The translations under genes and the position numbers were made by a program. A stretch of DNA of 64,000 nucleotides. It comes from Quisquiliibacterium transsilvanicum (GTDB taxonomy: Bacteria; Pseudomonadota; Gammaproteobacteria; Burkholderiales; Burkholderiaceae_E). The stretch covers positions 1-64,000 of the forward strand of contig NZ_JACHGB010000006.1 in assembly GCF_014202215.1 (NCBI RefSeq). Reading direction: 5' to 3'. Under the pieces are notes generated by a model that did not search any database, was not told where the DNA came from, and saw only the letters and a list, made by a program, of their open reading frames with translations. Positions 44,343 through 54,300 of the stretch are shown piece after piece (position 1 is the first letter of the stretch; the number at the start of each line of letters is the position of its first letter).

Positions 44343-45230
44343 TCAGCGCCGCGGCGAAGGCGGCGGCAGGTAGGGGTTGTCCGGCAGCCCGGGCGAGGAT
44401 GAGGCCCCTGCGGGCCCGCCGGTCGAAGCGGGCCCGCCGGTCGAAGCGGGGCCCCGGACAGCGCCAGGGAAGGCCGGTTCTGGCTGGCCGGTGCGTTCTG
44501 GCTGGCCGGTGCGTTCGAACTGCCTGCCGGGAATGCGGCCGCGTGCGAGCCGGGCGACGCGGGCTTCGAGCCCCTGCAACTGCCGGTCGAGGCCGGCGGC
44601 ATCACGACGCAGCGCATCGAGCTGATTGCCGGCCGCCAGCGGCCCCTGCGGAGCGCCCAGGAACTGCCCCGCCGCCGACTCGAACCGCCGGCCGAGATCG
44701 CGAAGGAAGCCGAAGCCCTGACCCGCAAGCCTCACCAGGCGATGGGCCGCGGCGTCGCCGACCACCCGGCTGAGGTCCTCTTCCGCGTCCCAGCGCAGGT
44801 GCTGGGCGAGTTCGCCCAGCGTTGCGGCGAGCATCACGTCGCCCTCGATCCGCAGGTGGGCGGACAGGCCCTGCGGGCCGTCTCGCAGCAGCGTGGCCAG
44901 CGCGTCGGCGGAAGGTTTCAGGAGCAGCGTGGCATCGGCAGGCGTGCCGGGGGCAGACGCGCGCAGCAGGCCCTCGGAGTCGATGGTGGCGAGGAACTCC
45001 GGCGCAGTGCCGCCGCCCGGGACGACGCCATCGAAGGCCACGCGCACCGAGCGCCCGGCGTGCATCCGGAGGCGGTCGCGCGCCCAGGACTGCTGCCGCA
45101 GCAGGTGCTCCAGCGCCGCATGGACGACCCGCAGCGCGCGATCGCGGACCTGCCATGCGAACTCGCCGAACATGGCGACCGCCGGCGAGGCGGGGGAATC
45201 GATCGGGGGATCTTCGGGGCCGACGTTCAT
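44343..45230 (-). CDS. ubiJ: Ubiquinone biosynthesis accessory factor UbiJ
   Basis: A 295-aa SCP2-domain protein. The lipid-binding SCP2 domain covers about residues 30-150 (LRMHAGRSVRVAFDG ... RIEGDVMLAATLGELAQHL), a coiled coil follows (LDALRRDAAGLDRQLQGLEARVARL), then a Gly/Pro-rich tail with two duplicated 6-residue units. UbiJ organises the soluble ubiquinone complex with UbiK. The start is placed at MNVGPEDPP; Met codons at 45251 and 45278 also read in frame. No Shine-Dalgarno sequence is seen. ubiE lies nearby on the same strand, as is common. Confidence 0.87.
   Translation of the reverse strand: MNVGPEDPPIDSPASPAVAMFGEFAWQVRDRALRVVHAALEHLLRQQSWARDRLRMHAGRSVRVAFDGVVPGGGTAPEFLATIDSEGLLRASAPGTPADATLLLKPSADALATLLRDGPQGLSAHLRIEGDVMLAATLGELAQHLRWDAEEDLSRVVGDAAAHRLVRLAGQGFGFLRDLGRRFESAAGQFLGAPQGPLAAGNQLDALRRDAAGLDRQLQGLEARVARLARGRIPGRQFERTGQPERTGQPEPAFPGAVRGPASTGGPASTGGPAGASSSPGLPDNPYLPPPSPRR
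44412..44447. repeat. 18-bp tandem duplication in the ubiJ tail (GPASTG x2)
   Basis: Two identical adjacent 18-base units (44412-44429 and 44430-44447) encode GPASTG twice in frame. A second 18-base duplication lies 30 bases away, so this linker grows and shrinks by slippage without breaking the frame. Confidence 0.85.
44478..44513. repeat. 18-bp tandem duplication in the ubiJ tail (RTGQPE x2)
   Basis: Two identical adjacent 18-base units (44478-44495 and 44496-44513) encode RTGQPE twice in frame, upstream of the other duplicated unit in the reading direction. Confidence 0.85.
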
Positions 45231-45337
45231 CGTCGCGATGATACGGTACATCGGCCGGCGGCCGTTACCGCCCGCCAAGGCACAGGCGGCAACGGTGAAC
45301 CGACTACAATCAGACGCACTGCGAGACCGGAGACCCG

Positions 45338-45898
45338 ATGCCTAGCCCGGCCCCATCAGCACTGCGCTGCGCGAGCAGCCGCGAACCCCGCGAACCCGCT
45401 GAGCTGCGCGCCGCAAGCTGCGCCGGACGAGCGCGCCCCGGAGCACCGGCGATGGCGGCCCTGCTGATCGCGGCCTGGACGCTGCTGCCCGGCGGGCCGG
45501 CGGCCATCGCCCAGGAGGCCGATTCGCTCGCCCCGGTGGCGGCGCAGATGCTCGCGCACGAGCAGGGCAGGATCAGCTTCTACGCGCAGCATTTCGCCGG
45601 ACGGGCCACGGCCAGCGGCGAGCTGTTCGACCCGGAGGCCATGACCATGGCGCACCCGCACCTGCCTTTCGGGACGCTGGTGCGAGTGACCACGCTGAAC
45701 ACCGGACGCAGCGTGGTGCTGACGGTGAACGACCGCGGGCCGTTCCATGGTGCGCGGATCGCCGATGTCAGCCCCGCCGCGGCGAGGCTGCTCGGCATGA
45801 TCCGCAAGGGCCTGGTGCGGGCCAGGCTGGAAGTGCTGGACCCGATCCTCAGCCCAACTGCTGGATCCCCGCGAGGACCCAGCCGCCCTGCCCGCTGA
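45338..45898 (+). CDS. rlpA: RlpA-like septal ring lytic transglycosylase domain protein
   Basis: A 186-aa exported protein with a double-psi beta-barrel of the RlpA type at about 75-170: GRISFYAQHFAGRATASGELFDP, AMTMAHPHLPFGTLVRVT, VVLTVNDRGPFHG. The Glu of GELFDP and the Asp of NDRGP are the expected catalytic pair for cleavage of denuded glycan. An uncleaved or signal-like hydrophobic stretch lies at 39-60. It has no SPOR domain. The 3' end overlaps the convergent Tim44-like gene by 50 bases. Confidence 0.85.
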   Translation: MPSPAPSALRCASSREPREPAELRAASCAGRARPGAPAMAALLIAAWTLLPGGPAAIAQEADSLAPVAAQMLAHEQGRISFYAQHFAGRATASGELFDPEAMTMAHPHLPFGTLVRVTTLNTGRSVVLTVNDRGPFHGARIADVSPAAARLLGMIRKGLVRARLEVLDPILSPTAGSPRGPSRPAR

Positions 45899-46790
45899 CC
45901 GGCTTGACGAGGTTCCAGACCTCGTCGATGGGCTCGGCCGGCGCGGCCTCGTTCTCACGCACCAGCCCCCAGAAGCGGACGCTGGCGACATGATCGACCT
46001 GGCTTGACTCGATGCCCAGCAGTTCGGCGTCGAGCCGCACCACGTCGGTCCGGTTGGGCTCGCCCTGGCGCTCTCCGATCTGCATCTTGAGCTCGGCGAA
46101 CATCTCCGGGCTGGTGAACTCGCGCAGATCGTTGACGTCGCCGGCGTCGAACGCCGCCTGCAGGCGCACGAACTGCACCTTGGCGTTGCGCACGAAGCCT
46201 TCGACGTCGAAACCGTCGGGGATGCGGGCCTGCGCGCCGAAGTCCGGCGCAGCTGCCGCGGCAGGACCCACCACCGGGGTGCCGGGGCGCGCCGAGCCGC
46301 CCTGGTCACGGGGGAGCGGCGAGAACCGCACGCTGGCCTCCGAGCCCACGCCGTCGGCCGGATAGCCCGCCGTCTGGAAGGCCGGGCGAGGCTGGGCACG
46401 ACGCGCCATCACCATCCGGACCACCACCACTGCGGCGACGACCATCAGCAGGATCAGCATCATCGATGCGAGTTCCTCGCCGAGGCCCAGGTGGCTGGCG
46501 AGCGCGGCCAGCCCGAGACCTGCCGCAAGGCCGGCCACCGGACCGAGCCAGCGGTTGCGCGCCGGCTGCGCGGCCGAGGCCGCCGCCGGATTCTGCCGGG
46601 CCGCGGCCTGGGTCTGGGCGGACTGCGAGGGCGTCACGTTCTGCTGCGCCGGCGTGGCGTCACGCTGCGTGGCGGTGTTCGACTGGCGGCCGAAGCTCTT
46701 GCCGCCGCCGAGCCTCTTCGCCTCGGCTTCTGCCGCGAAAAAGGCGACCGACACGAGGCCGACCGCCAGGAACTTTCCGAGAATCTTCAT
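45849..46790 (-). CDS. Tim44-like domain membrane protein
   Basis: A 313-aa protein. A signal peptide (MKILGKFLAVGLVSVAFFAAEAEA) is followed by a low-complexity Gln/Ala/Thr stretch, two membrane helices at about 80-130 and a C-terminal Tim44-like domain (FDVEGFVRNAKVQFVRLQAAFDAGDVNDL ... FWGLVREN). The start is set by GGAGGAG 8 bases before the ATG. Such Tim44-like proteins usually sit next to ubiE and ubiJ in betaproteobacteria; their role is unclear. Confidence 0.9.
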   Translation of the reverse strand: MKILGKFLAVGLVSVAFFAAEAEAKRLGGGKSFGRQSNTATQRDATPAQQNVTPSQSAQTQAAARQNPAAASAAQPARNRWLGPVAGLAAGLGLAALASHLGLGEELASMMLILLMVVAAVVVVRMVMARRAQPRPAFQTAGYPADGVGSEASVRFSPLPRDQGGSARPGTPVVGPAAAAAPDFGAQARIPDGFDVEGFVRNAKVQFVRLQAAFDAGDVNDLREFTSPEMFAELKMQIGERQGEPNRTDVVRLDAELLGIESSQVDHVASVRFWGLVRENEAAPAEPIDEVWNLVKPVSGQGGWVLAGIQQLG

Positions 46791-46917
46791 GGGTGCACTC
46801 CTCCGTGCGATGTCATTCAATGCAATTCGTTCGTTACGGGCCCAGTGCCTCGCCCTCGCTCTGGGCGAGCATGACAGCTGCGGACGCCCCGTCCCAGTGA
46901 CTTGGTCGCGCCTGCGC

Positions 46918-47658
46918 CTACAGCCTGACGCCCTCGTGCAGCGCGACCACGCCGCCGGCCATGTTGAAGAAGCGCACGCGCGACAGTCCGGCATCGCGCA
47001 TCATCTGCGCGAGGGTTTCCTGGTCGGGATGCATGCGGATCGATTCGGCCAGGTAGCGGTAGCTCTCCGGGTCGCCGGCGATGCGCTTGCCCAGCCAGGG
47101 CAGCACGCCGAAGGAATACAGGTCGTAGAGCGGCTCCAGCGGTTTCCAGACCCGCGAGAACTCGAGCACCAGCAGCTTGCCGCCGGGCTTGAGCACCCGC
47201 GTCATCTCGGCGAGCGCCTGGTCCTTGTGGGTCATGTTGCGCAGGCCGAAGGCCACCATCACCCGGTCGAAATAAGCGTCCGGGAAAGGCAGGTGCTCGG
47301 CGTCGCACTGGAGCGCGGGCTGGACGAGGCCGTCGTCCAGCATGCGGTCGCGGCCGATGCGCAGCATCGACGCATTGATGTCGGTGAGCCACACCTCGCC
47401 GCCGGGGCCGGCCCGGCGGGCGAACTCCCGGGACAGGTCGGCAGTGCCGCCGGCCACGTCGAGCACCTTCATGCCGGGGCGAACCGCGGCCTGGGCGATC
47501 GAGAAGGCCTTCCAGACGCGGTGCAGGCCCGCCGACATGAGGTCGTTCATCACGTCGTAGCGACTGGCCACCGAGTCGAAGACGGCCCCGACGCGGGAGG
47601 CCTTCTGGTCCTCCGGCACTTCCTGGAAACCGAAATGCGTGCTGTCCGGATCGCTCAT
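46918..47658 (-). CDS. ubiE: Demethylmenaquinone/2-methoxy-6-polyprenyl-1,4-benzoquinol methyltransferase UbiE
   Basis: A 246-aa SAM-dependent C-methyltransferase. The start [39 protein letters not shown] is typical of UbiE, motif I is [12 protein letters not shown], and [23 protein letters not shown] is the family-specific core. It makes the C-methylation step of ubiquinone (and menaquinone where present). The ATG overlaps the DUF971 stop by 4 bases. Confidence 0.97.
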   Translation of the reverse strand: MSDPDSTHFGFQEVPEDQKASRVGAVFDSVASRYDVMNDLMSAGLHRVWKAFSIAQAAVRPGMKVLDVAGGTADLSREFARRAGPGGEVWLTDINASMLRIGRDRMLDDGLVQPALQCDAEHLPFPDAYFDRVMVAFGLRNMTHKDQALAEMTRVLKPGGKLLVLEFSRVWKPLEPLYDLYSFGVLPWLGKRIAGDPESYRYLAESIRMHPDQETLAQMMRDAGLSRVRFFNMAGGVVALHEGVRL

Positions 47659-48071
47659 TCGCGGCTTGCTCCCGCGGCTTCCAGCCGCTTCAGGTAGTCG
47701 TTCCAGAGGGTCTCCTGGTTGACGCCGAGCCAGTACAGGTAGTCCCAGGAATACAGGCCGGTGGCATGGCCGTCCGAGAAGCGCGGCTGCACCGCGTAGT
47801 TCCCGACGGGCTCGAGCGCGACGATGTCGACACCGCGCTTGCCGATCTGCAGCACTTCCTGCCCCGGGCCGTGACCGCGCACCTCGGCCGATGGGGAATA
47901 GACGCGCAGCAATTCGAAGGGCAGCCGAAAGGCGCTGCCCTGGTCGAACTCGATCTCGAGCACGCGGGACTGCCGGTGCACGACGATGCTGGTGGGATGC
48001 GGGGTCTTGCTGTCGAGGCCTGCCATCTGCGCGAACGCTGTCGTCGAGGCGCACGGAGTGCGGTCGACCAT
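47655..48071 (-). CDS. DUF971-domain protein
   Basis: A 138-aa DUF971 protein (the N-terminal domain also found in gamma-butyrobetaine hydroxylase): [71 protein letters not shown]. It may be a Fe-S-cluster-related adaptor; the function is not established. It precedes ubiE with a 4-base overlap, the usual betaproteobacterial pairing. Met16 (48026) is an alternative start; neither has a clear ribosome site. Confidence 0.88.
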   Translation of the reverse strand: MVDRTPCASTTAFAQMAGLDSKTPHPTSIVVHRQSRVLEIEFDQGSAFRLPFELLRVYSPSAEVRGHGPGQEVLQIGKRGVDIVALEPVGNYAVQPRFSDGHATGLYSWDYLYWLGVNQETLWNDYLKRLEAAGASRE

Positions 48072-48147
48072 CTTAGCGGAATCCGTCGCCCGCCCGGCTC
48101 GGCGGCCCTGCGGCCGGAAAGATCTGCAGCCTGCGCGACCGCGCGGA

Positions 48148-49863
48148 TCAGCTCTTTTCCGGGACGAACCTGACCCGGTCGAACTGGCGGGTTCGGTCGA
48201 GCAGCTCCTCGAGCCGGATCCGGCGCTCGCGCATCGCTTCGCGCAGGGTGGCCGACGCGGCCGACAAGAAGGCGCCGGCCGGCATCACGAGACTGGCCGG
48301 CTCGCCCGTGGCCGGGTCCGGGCAGAGCATGAACGCGTCCTGCCAGGGCGCAAACTCCCCGATCCGCACACCCACCACCACCGGCGACCCGGACCAGACG
48401 TTCAGTCCGATCCGCTTGCGGGTGGGCTGGCGCAGGTCTTGCGGAAGACGCTGGCCGAGCGACACGACGCGGCCGAACATCCGCCCCCTGGCGGCTTCGG
48501 CCCGTGCGGTACGGGCGTTGCCGCCGGCAGTCTCCGCCCTGGGCGCAACCACCATCGCGAGCCCGCCGAGCTCCAGCCCCGGCGTCACCGCTTCCGTCTC
48601 GAACACCGACTGCGCGCGCTCGATCGACACCCACTCGGCCTCCTGCGCGCCCTGCGCCCAGGAGGAAAGGGCGTCGGCGGGCCGCCTCGGGTCGAGCGCC
48701 TGCCGGATGATCGTGTTGTGCTCGAAGCGGCCGTAGATGTAGGCGCGCGTCGCCGCCGCGTGCAGCGCCGCAGGCCGGCGATCCTGTGGGCCCGCGCCGG
48801 CGTTGTCGGCCTGCGGCAGCGCGAAGCGCAGACCCATCCGCCCCAGGGGGACGTCCGGGACCTGCTGGACGATGTGCGGATCGCACCAGCGCCGCTCCAG
48901 GTCGGCCAGCAGCTGGCGGGCGGCGTCGGGCGAGAGCCCCGCCGGCAGGCGCTCGGCGGCCTTGGGGTCGATCGCAGCGAGATCGCGGCGGCGCTCGTCG
49001 AGCCTGCGCCTCAGCCTGCGGGTCACCAGCCGGACGGTGCGGCGCTCGCTGAGCATCAGCGCCGGCCCGTGCCGCAGGTCGGCCTCCGCGCCTGCGGCCT
49101 CGTCGAGCCTGAACCCCACCAGGCCGGCCCAGCGCCGCGCCAGCCGCGCAGCGAGCCTGAACTCCGCCGTCCCCAGGCTCCAGGGCGCCGCCAGCCGGAG
49201 CAGCAGCGGATACACGAACAGGGCCCGCGAGGTCGCGGGCCTGCCGAGCAGCGGCGCCGGGTCCGGCATCTGGGTGTCGAGAAAAGTGCTCGCGCGCAGG
49301 GCTTCTGCGAGCATGCAGAGCGTCTCCCACTCGTCCGTGTCGATCGCCAGCCGCAGCCGCTGCATCGCCGCCAGCAGGCGGACCTGGTAGTCCAGTGCAC
49401 GGACCAGCGGAATCACCGAGCGCAGCGCAGCAGCCGGCACCGCGCTGGCCGAGCGGCCCGCAGGCGCAGCCGGACGGGCTGCGGCGTCGTCACCCGCCCG
49501 CGCCTGGCCGCCTGACATGGCCTCCTCCTGGAGGCGGACGTGAATGCCGCGATAGACGTCGCGCGCGAGCGCAAGGCTGGCCAGCACTGCGGCGAGCTGC
49601 GCACGCTCCCGGTCGGGCGTCGGGTAGGCCGCCGGGTCGATGCGCTCGAGCACGGCCTCGACCTCGCCGAGGTGCGCCGGCCGCGCCTGCTCGGCGATCT
49701 CGAGCTGCTGCTCGGTAGGGTGGCCGGCCCCCTGCAGAGTCCGCCACAGGCGGTCGACCGACTCAAGGCGCCCGGCCCTGGCGGCGGCCAGACGCTCGAG
49801 CCAGGCCCGGCAACTGGCGGCGTCGCGCACGCGCGAAGGTTCGAGCAAGGCTTCGGCAGTCAT
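48148..49863 (-). CDS. Large protein of unknown function
   Basis: About 571 aa from the ATG at 49861-49863; an ATG at 49884 is also possible, and the open frame runs further up without coding character. I do not recognise it. The N-terminal two-thirds is Ala/Leu/Arg-rich and helical (for example VRALDYQVRLLAAMQRLRLAIDTDEWETL). The C-terminal 150 residues look like beta strands (ELGGLAMVVAPRAE, RIGLNVWSGSPVVVGVRIGEF), possibly a PilZ-like barrel, though no RxxxR motif of a c-di-GMP site is clear. There is no signal peptide or membrane helix. It lies between DUF971-ubiE and a HIT gene on the same strand. Confidence 0.65.
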   Translation of the reverse strand: MTAEALLEPSRVRDAASCRAWLERLAAARAGRLESVDRLWRTLQGAGHPTEQQLEIAEQARPAHLGEVEAVLERIDPAAYPTPDRERAQLAAVLASLALARDVYRGIHVRLQEEAMSGGQARAGDDAAARPAAPAGRSASAVPAAALRSVIPLVRALDYQVRLLAAMQRLRLAIDTDEWETLCMLAEALRASTFLDTQMPDPAPLLGRPATSRALFVYPLLLRLAAPWSLGTAEFRLAARLARRWAGLVGFRLDEAAGAEADLRHGPALMLSERRTVRLVTRRLRRRLDERRRDLAAIDPKAAERLPAGLSPDAARQLLADLERRWCDPHIVQQVPDVPLGRMGLRFALPQADNAGAGPQDRRPAALHAAATRAYIYGRFEHNTIIRQALDPRRPADALSSWAQGAQEAEWVSIERAQSVFETEAVTPGLELGGLAMVVAPRAETAGGNARTARAEAARGRMFGRVVSLGQRLPQDLRQPTRKRIGLNVWSGSPVVVGVRIGEFAPWQDAFMLCPDPATGEPASLVMPAGAFLSAASATLREAMRERRIRLEELLDRTRQFDRVRFVPEKS

Positions 49864-49973
49864 CGGCAGTCCGTCCGGCGGCATCCGGCCGCGATTCGCC
49901 GATGATGCTGCGAAGGGCTGCGGCGGGGACCGCCCAGGGGACGCGTCGGCGGCACCGGGCCGACGGATGGCGC

Positions 49974-50432
49974 TCAGCAGCCGCCCAGGTGCTGCGCCAG
50001 CAGGCGGCGGTAGGCGGGAATGGCCCGCTCGACCAGCAGCCGCAGTCTCTCGGTGCCCGCTTCGCGCCCTGGCACCGGTGCGGCCCACACCGGCTGCGGA
50101 AACTGCGCATCGTCGCGCCAGCGCGGAATCACGTGCCAGTGCAGATGCGGCACGGCGTTGCCAAGACTCGCGAGATTGACCTTGTCGGGCCGCATGACCT
50201 CGCGCATTGCCGCCTCCACGGTCCAGACGGCGGCCATCAGCGCAGCACGCGCGCTGCCGGGGAGATCGGTCATCTCGGCGACGTGAGCGGTCCAGATCAC
50301 GCGGGTGAAGCCGGGGTTGGCCGGCTCGTCGGCCAGGATCACGCGCAGGCGATCGCCCTGCCAGAGGATCTCGCCGCCGGGGCCTTCGCAGAGCGGGCAG
50401 GCGCGGACGAGCGGAGCGGACGGAGAATTCAT
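49974..50432 (-). CDS. HIT-family nucleotide-binding hydrolase
   Basis: A 152-aa HIT protein with the histidine triad HLHWHVIPRW and an N-terminal CPLC that may hold zinc. The middle matches the family (ADEPANPGFTRVIWTAHVAEMTDL). Such proteins hydrolyse nucleotide phosphoramidates or related compounds. GAGG lies upstream of the ATG. It is preceded by a strong terminator, so it probably begins its own transcript. Confidence 0.92.
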   Translation of the reverse strand: MNSPSAPLVRACPLCEGPGGEILWQGDRLRVILADEPANPGFTRVIWTAHVAEMTDLPGSARAALMAAVWTVEAAMREVMRPDKVNLASLGNAVPHLHWHVIPRWRDDAQFPQPVWAAPVPGREAGTERLRLLVERAIPAYRRLLAQHLGGC

Positions 50433-50478
50433 CCCGAGGCTCCTCGCGGACGGCCCGTGCCTGTCGGGCCGCTCAAGG

Positions 50479-50514
50479 AAAAAGCGCGACCGCGGCTCGG
50501 GGCCGGGGTCGCGC
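50479..50514 (-). terminator. Rho-independent terminator of the SDR gene
   Basis: On the minus strand an 8-bp stem (GCGCGACC with GGTCGCGC; GC-rich loop of 15 bases) is followed by TTTTT. It begins 20 bases after the dehydrogenase stop. Confidence 0.75.
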
Positions 50515-50534
50515 CTGCGGCGGAAACCAAGCGA

Positions 50535-51305
50535 TCAGAACTTCGTATAGCCACCGTCGATCACGAACTGCTCGCCCGTGGTGTACGCGGCGGCATCGCT
50601 CGCCAGGTAGACGGCGACACCGCCGAAGTCGTCCATCGTGCCCCAGCGGCGCGCGGGGATGCGCGGCATCACCGCGGAGGCGAAGCGGTCGTCGCCGACC
50701 GAACGCTCGGTCATCTCGGTGACGATCCAGCCCGGCAGGATGGAATTGACGCGGATCTGGTGACGCGCGAGCTCGACGGCGAGCGCGCGGCAGTAGGAGG
50801 TGACCGCGCCCTTGGAGGCGCCGTAGTGGCTGTTGCGCGCCGCGCCCTCGATCGCCGCGGTGCTGGCGGTGGCGACCAGCGACCCGCCATGGCCGCCGTC
50901 GATCATGTGCCTGGCCGCCGCGCGGAAGGTGTAGAACACGCCTTCGACGTTGATGCGCATGACGCGGCGGAACTCTTCGGCCGCCATCTGGTGGATGGGC
51001 GTGGGGCCCTTGGAGGACACGCCGGCGTTGGCGAAGCAGGCGTCAACGCGGCCGCCGAGCGCCTCGACCGACTGAGCGAAGGTGCGATCGACCGCCGCCT
51101 CGTCGCCGACGTCGCAGACGAAGGCGTGGACCTTGCCCAGCGCGGACAGTTCCTCGCGCGCCTTCTCGGTCTTCTCGGCACGATTGCCCCAAATCGCGAC
51201 CTGCGCGCCGGACTGGAGCAGGGCTTTCGCCATGCCCATGCCAATGCCGCCGTTGCCGCCCGTGATGACCGCCGTGCGGCCGCTGAGATCGAATGGTTTG
51301 TACAT
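50535..51305 (-). CDS. Short-chain dehydrogenase/reductase
   Basis: A 256-aa classical SDR. The nucleotide site is TGGNGGIG, with FANAG, catalytic Ser in ATASTAA and the YGASK Tyr/Lys. It has the full C-terminal end GEQFVIDGGYTKF. The start is set at MYKPFDLSGRTAVIT. It resembles gluconate- or 3-oxoacyl-type dehydrogenases, but the substrate is unknown. It follows the FAD/Fe-S oxidase gene by 70 bp and ends at a strong terminator. Confidence 0.92.
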   Translation of the reverse strand: MYKPFDLSGRTAVITGGNGGIGMGMAKALLQSGAQVAIWGNRAEKTEKAREELSALGKVHAFVCDVGDEAAVDRTFAQSVEALGGRVDACFANAGVSSKGPTPIHQMAAEEFRRVMRINVEGVFYTFRAAARHMIDGGHGGSLVATASTAAIEGAARNSHYGASKGAVTSYCRALAVELARHQIRVNSILPGWIVTEMTERSVGDDRFASAVMPRIPARRWGTMDDFGGVAVYLASDAAAYTTGEQFVIDGGYTKF

Positions 51306-51375
51306 GGTGGTCACGAGTATAGGCCGGCCGGGGCCGGCGCAGGACGGGCGCGTTCCGAGAAGCGGAACGCGGAAA

Positions 51376-54300
51376 TCACAGCAGCACCCGCTCGATACCG
51401 CCGTCGTTCGCGCGGCCGACGAACTCCGGCAGCCAATGCTGCCCAAGCACGTGGCGCGCGATCTCGATCACGACGTAGTCGGCGTCGACCTTGGCGTCCT
51501 CCGAGTAACGCCACATGCCCTGCAGGCAGGACGGGCAGGAGGTGAGCACCTTGACCGGGCCGTCGAAGGCCGCTTCGCTGCCGTCGGCGCCGACCACCGG
51601 GATGGCGCGCAGCGCGTCGGCGCCGCGGCGCATCTCCTCCTCCTTGCGGAAGCGCACCTGGGTGGAGATGTCGGGCCGGCTGACGGCCAGCGTCCCCGAC
51701 TCGCCGCAGCAGCGGTCGTTCTTCTCGATGCGGCCGTTGAGCGATTCGTTCATCAGCGCGTTGACCACGGTGAGCGGCTGGTACTGCTTGATCGGGCTGT
51801 GGCAGGGGTCGTGGTACATGTAGCGTGCGCCGGTGACGCCCTCGAGCTTCACGCCCTTCTCCATCAGGAACTCGTGAATGTCGACGATGCGGCAGCCGGG
51901 GAAGATCTTCTCGAACTCGTAGCCCGCCAGCTGGTCGTAGCAGGTGCCGCAGCTGACCACCACGGTGCGGATGTCGAGGTAGTTCAGCGTCGTGGCCAGC
52001 CGGTGGAACAGCACCCGGTTGTCGGTGATGATCTTGTCCGCCTTGTCGAACTGCCCGGAGCCGCGCTGCGGATAGCCGCAGCACAGGTAGCCCGGCGGCA
52101 GCACGGTCTGCACGCCGACGTGCCAGAGCATCGCCTGCGTGGCCAGCCCCACCTGCGAGAACAGGCGCTCCGAGCCGCAGCCGGGGAAGTAGAAGACCGC
52201 CTCGGTGTCGGCGCTGGTGGCTTTCGGGTCGCGGATGATGGGGACGTAGCGGTGGTCCTCGATGTCGAGCAGCGCCCTGGCCGTCTTCTTGGGCAGGTTG
52301 CCCGGCATCTTCTTGTTGATGAAGTGGATCACCTGCGACTTGAGCGGCGGCGACACCAGCGGCGCCTTGCCGACCGTGGCCGGCGGCTTGCGGGTCTGCG
52401 CGCCGGCGAAGCGCTTGAGCAGGTCGTTGGCGAAACGCTGCGCCCGGTAGCCCACGCCCACCATCGCGGCACGCGTGGCATTGATGGTGTCGGGGTCGGT
52501 GGCGTTGAGGAAGAACATCGCCGCGGCGTTGCCGGGATTGAACTTCTTCTTGCCCATCTTGCGCAGCAGGTTGCGCATGTTCATCGACACGTCGCCGAAG
52601 TCGATGTCCACCGGGCAGGGTGTCAGGCACTTGTGGCAGACGGTGCAGTGGTCGGCCACGTCGGAGAACTCGTCCCAGTGGCGGATCGAGACGCCGCGGC
52701 GGGTCTGCTCCTCGTACAGGAAAGCCTCGACCAGCAGCGAGGTGGCCAGGATCTTGTTGCGCGGCGAGTAGAGCAGGTTGGCGCGCGGCACATGCGTCGA
52801 GCACACCGGCTTGCACTTGCCGCAGCGCAGGCAGTTGCTGACCGAATCGGCGATCGAACCGATGTCGGACTGCTGCAGGATCAGGGATTCCGCGCCCATC
52901 AGCCCGAAGCTGGGCGTATAGGCGTTGCGCAGGTCGCCGCCGGGCAGCAGCTTGCCCTTGTTGAAGCGGCCTTCGGGGTCGATGCGCGTCTTGTAGTCGC
53001 GAAACGCGGCGATCTCGTCCTCGCCGAGGAACTCGAGCTTGGTGATGCCGATGCCATGCTCGCCGGAGATCACGCCGTCGAGCGAGCGGGCCAGCGCCAT
53101 GATGCGCGCCACCGCGGCCTCGGCCTCCTTGAGCATCGGGTAGTCGTCGGAGTTGACCGGGATGTTGGTGTGCACGTTGCCGTCGCCGGCATGCATGTGC
53201 AGCGCCACGAACACACGGCTGCGCAGCACGCGGCGATGACTGTCGTCGCAGGCCTTGAGCAGCGCCTCGAAGGGCTGGCCCTGGAGGATGCCGCACAGCG
53301 GCGCGCGCACCTCGGTCTTCCAGGACACGCGGATGCTGCGGTCCTGCAGCATGTGGAACAGGCGCGCGCGGCGCTCGGCAGGCGCCTGCTCGCGCTCGTC
53401 GGCATCGATGCGTGCGCGCGCATCGGGCAGCAGGTGCGACAGCCCCACCGCGCCGAAGCGCCCGATCGCCTCGGCCAGCGGGAGGTCGATCTCGTCGAGC
53501 AGGAAGCGCCAGCGTTCGCGGGTGCGGGAGATCAGCGCCCTCGCCTCGCCGAGGTGCGCGGCGAGCAGTTCGCCGGTGGCGCGCGGGTCCGAGTCCGCGT
53601 CGCCGCGCTTGCCCGCGGGCAGGTCGCCGGCGAGGACTGCGTCGAGCTCGTCGAGCAGGCGCAGCTTGTTGCGGGTGGAAAGCTCGATGTTGATGCGTTC
53701 GATGCCGTCGGTGTACTCGCCCATCCGCGGCAGCGGGATCACCACGTCCTCGTTGATCTTGAAGGCGTTGGTGTGGCGGGCGATGGCGGCAGTGCGCGAG
53801 CGATCGGCCCAGAAGGCCTTGCGCGCCTCGGGCGAGACCGCAGTGAAGCCCTCGCCGGCGCGGCTGTTGGCGATCCGGACGACCTCGGAGGCGGCGCGCG
53901 CGACGGCCTCGTCCTCGTCGCCGACGATGTCGCCGATCAGCACCATCTTGGGCAGGCCGCCGCGGCGCGACTTGGTGGTGTAGCCCACCGCGCGCAGGTA
54001 GCGCTCGTCCAGGTGCTCGAGGCCGGCAAGCAGCACGCGCGGCGCGTCCGCGGCCGGCAGCGCCTTCGACAGGCCGTCCAGGTAGTCCTTGATCTCGACG
54101 ATCGAGGGCACCGCGTCCTTGGGCTGGCCGAAGAACTCCAGGCACACCGTGCGCACATGCTTCGGCATCCGGTGCAGCACCCAGCGCGCCGACGTGATCA
54201 GTCCGTCGCAGCCCTCCTTCTGCACGCCCGGCAGCCCGGAGAGGAACTTGTCGGTGACGTCCTTGCCCAGTCCGACCTTGCGGAAGGCGCGACCCTCGAT

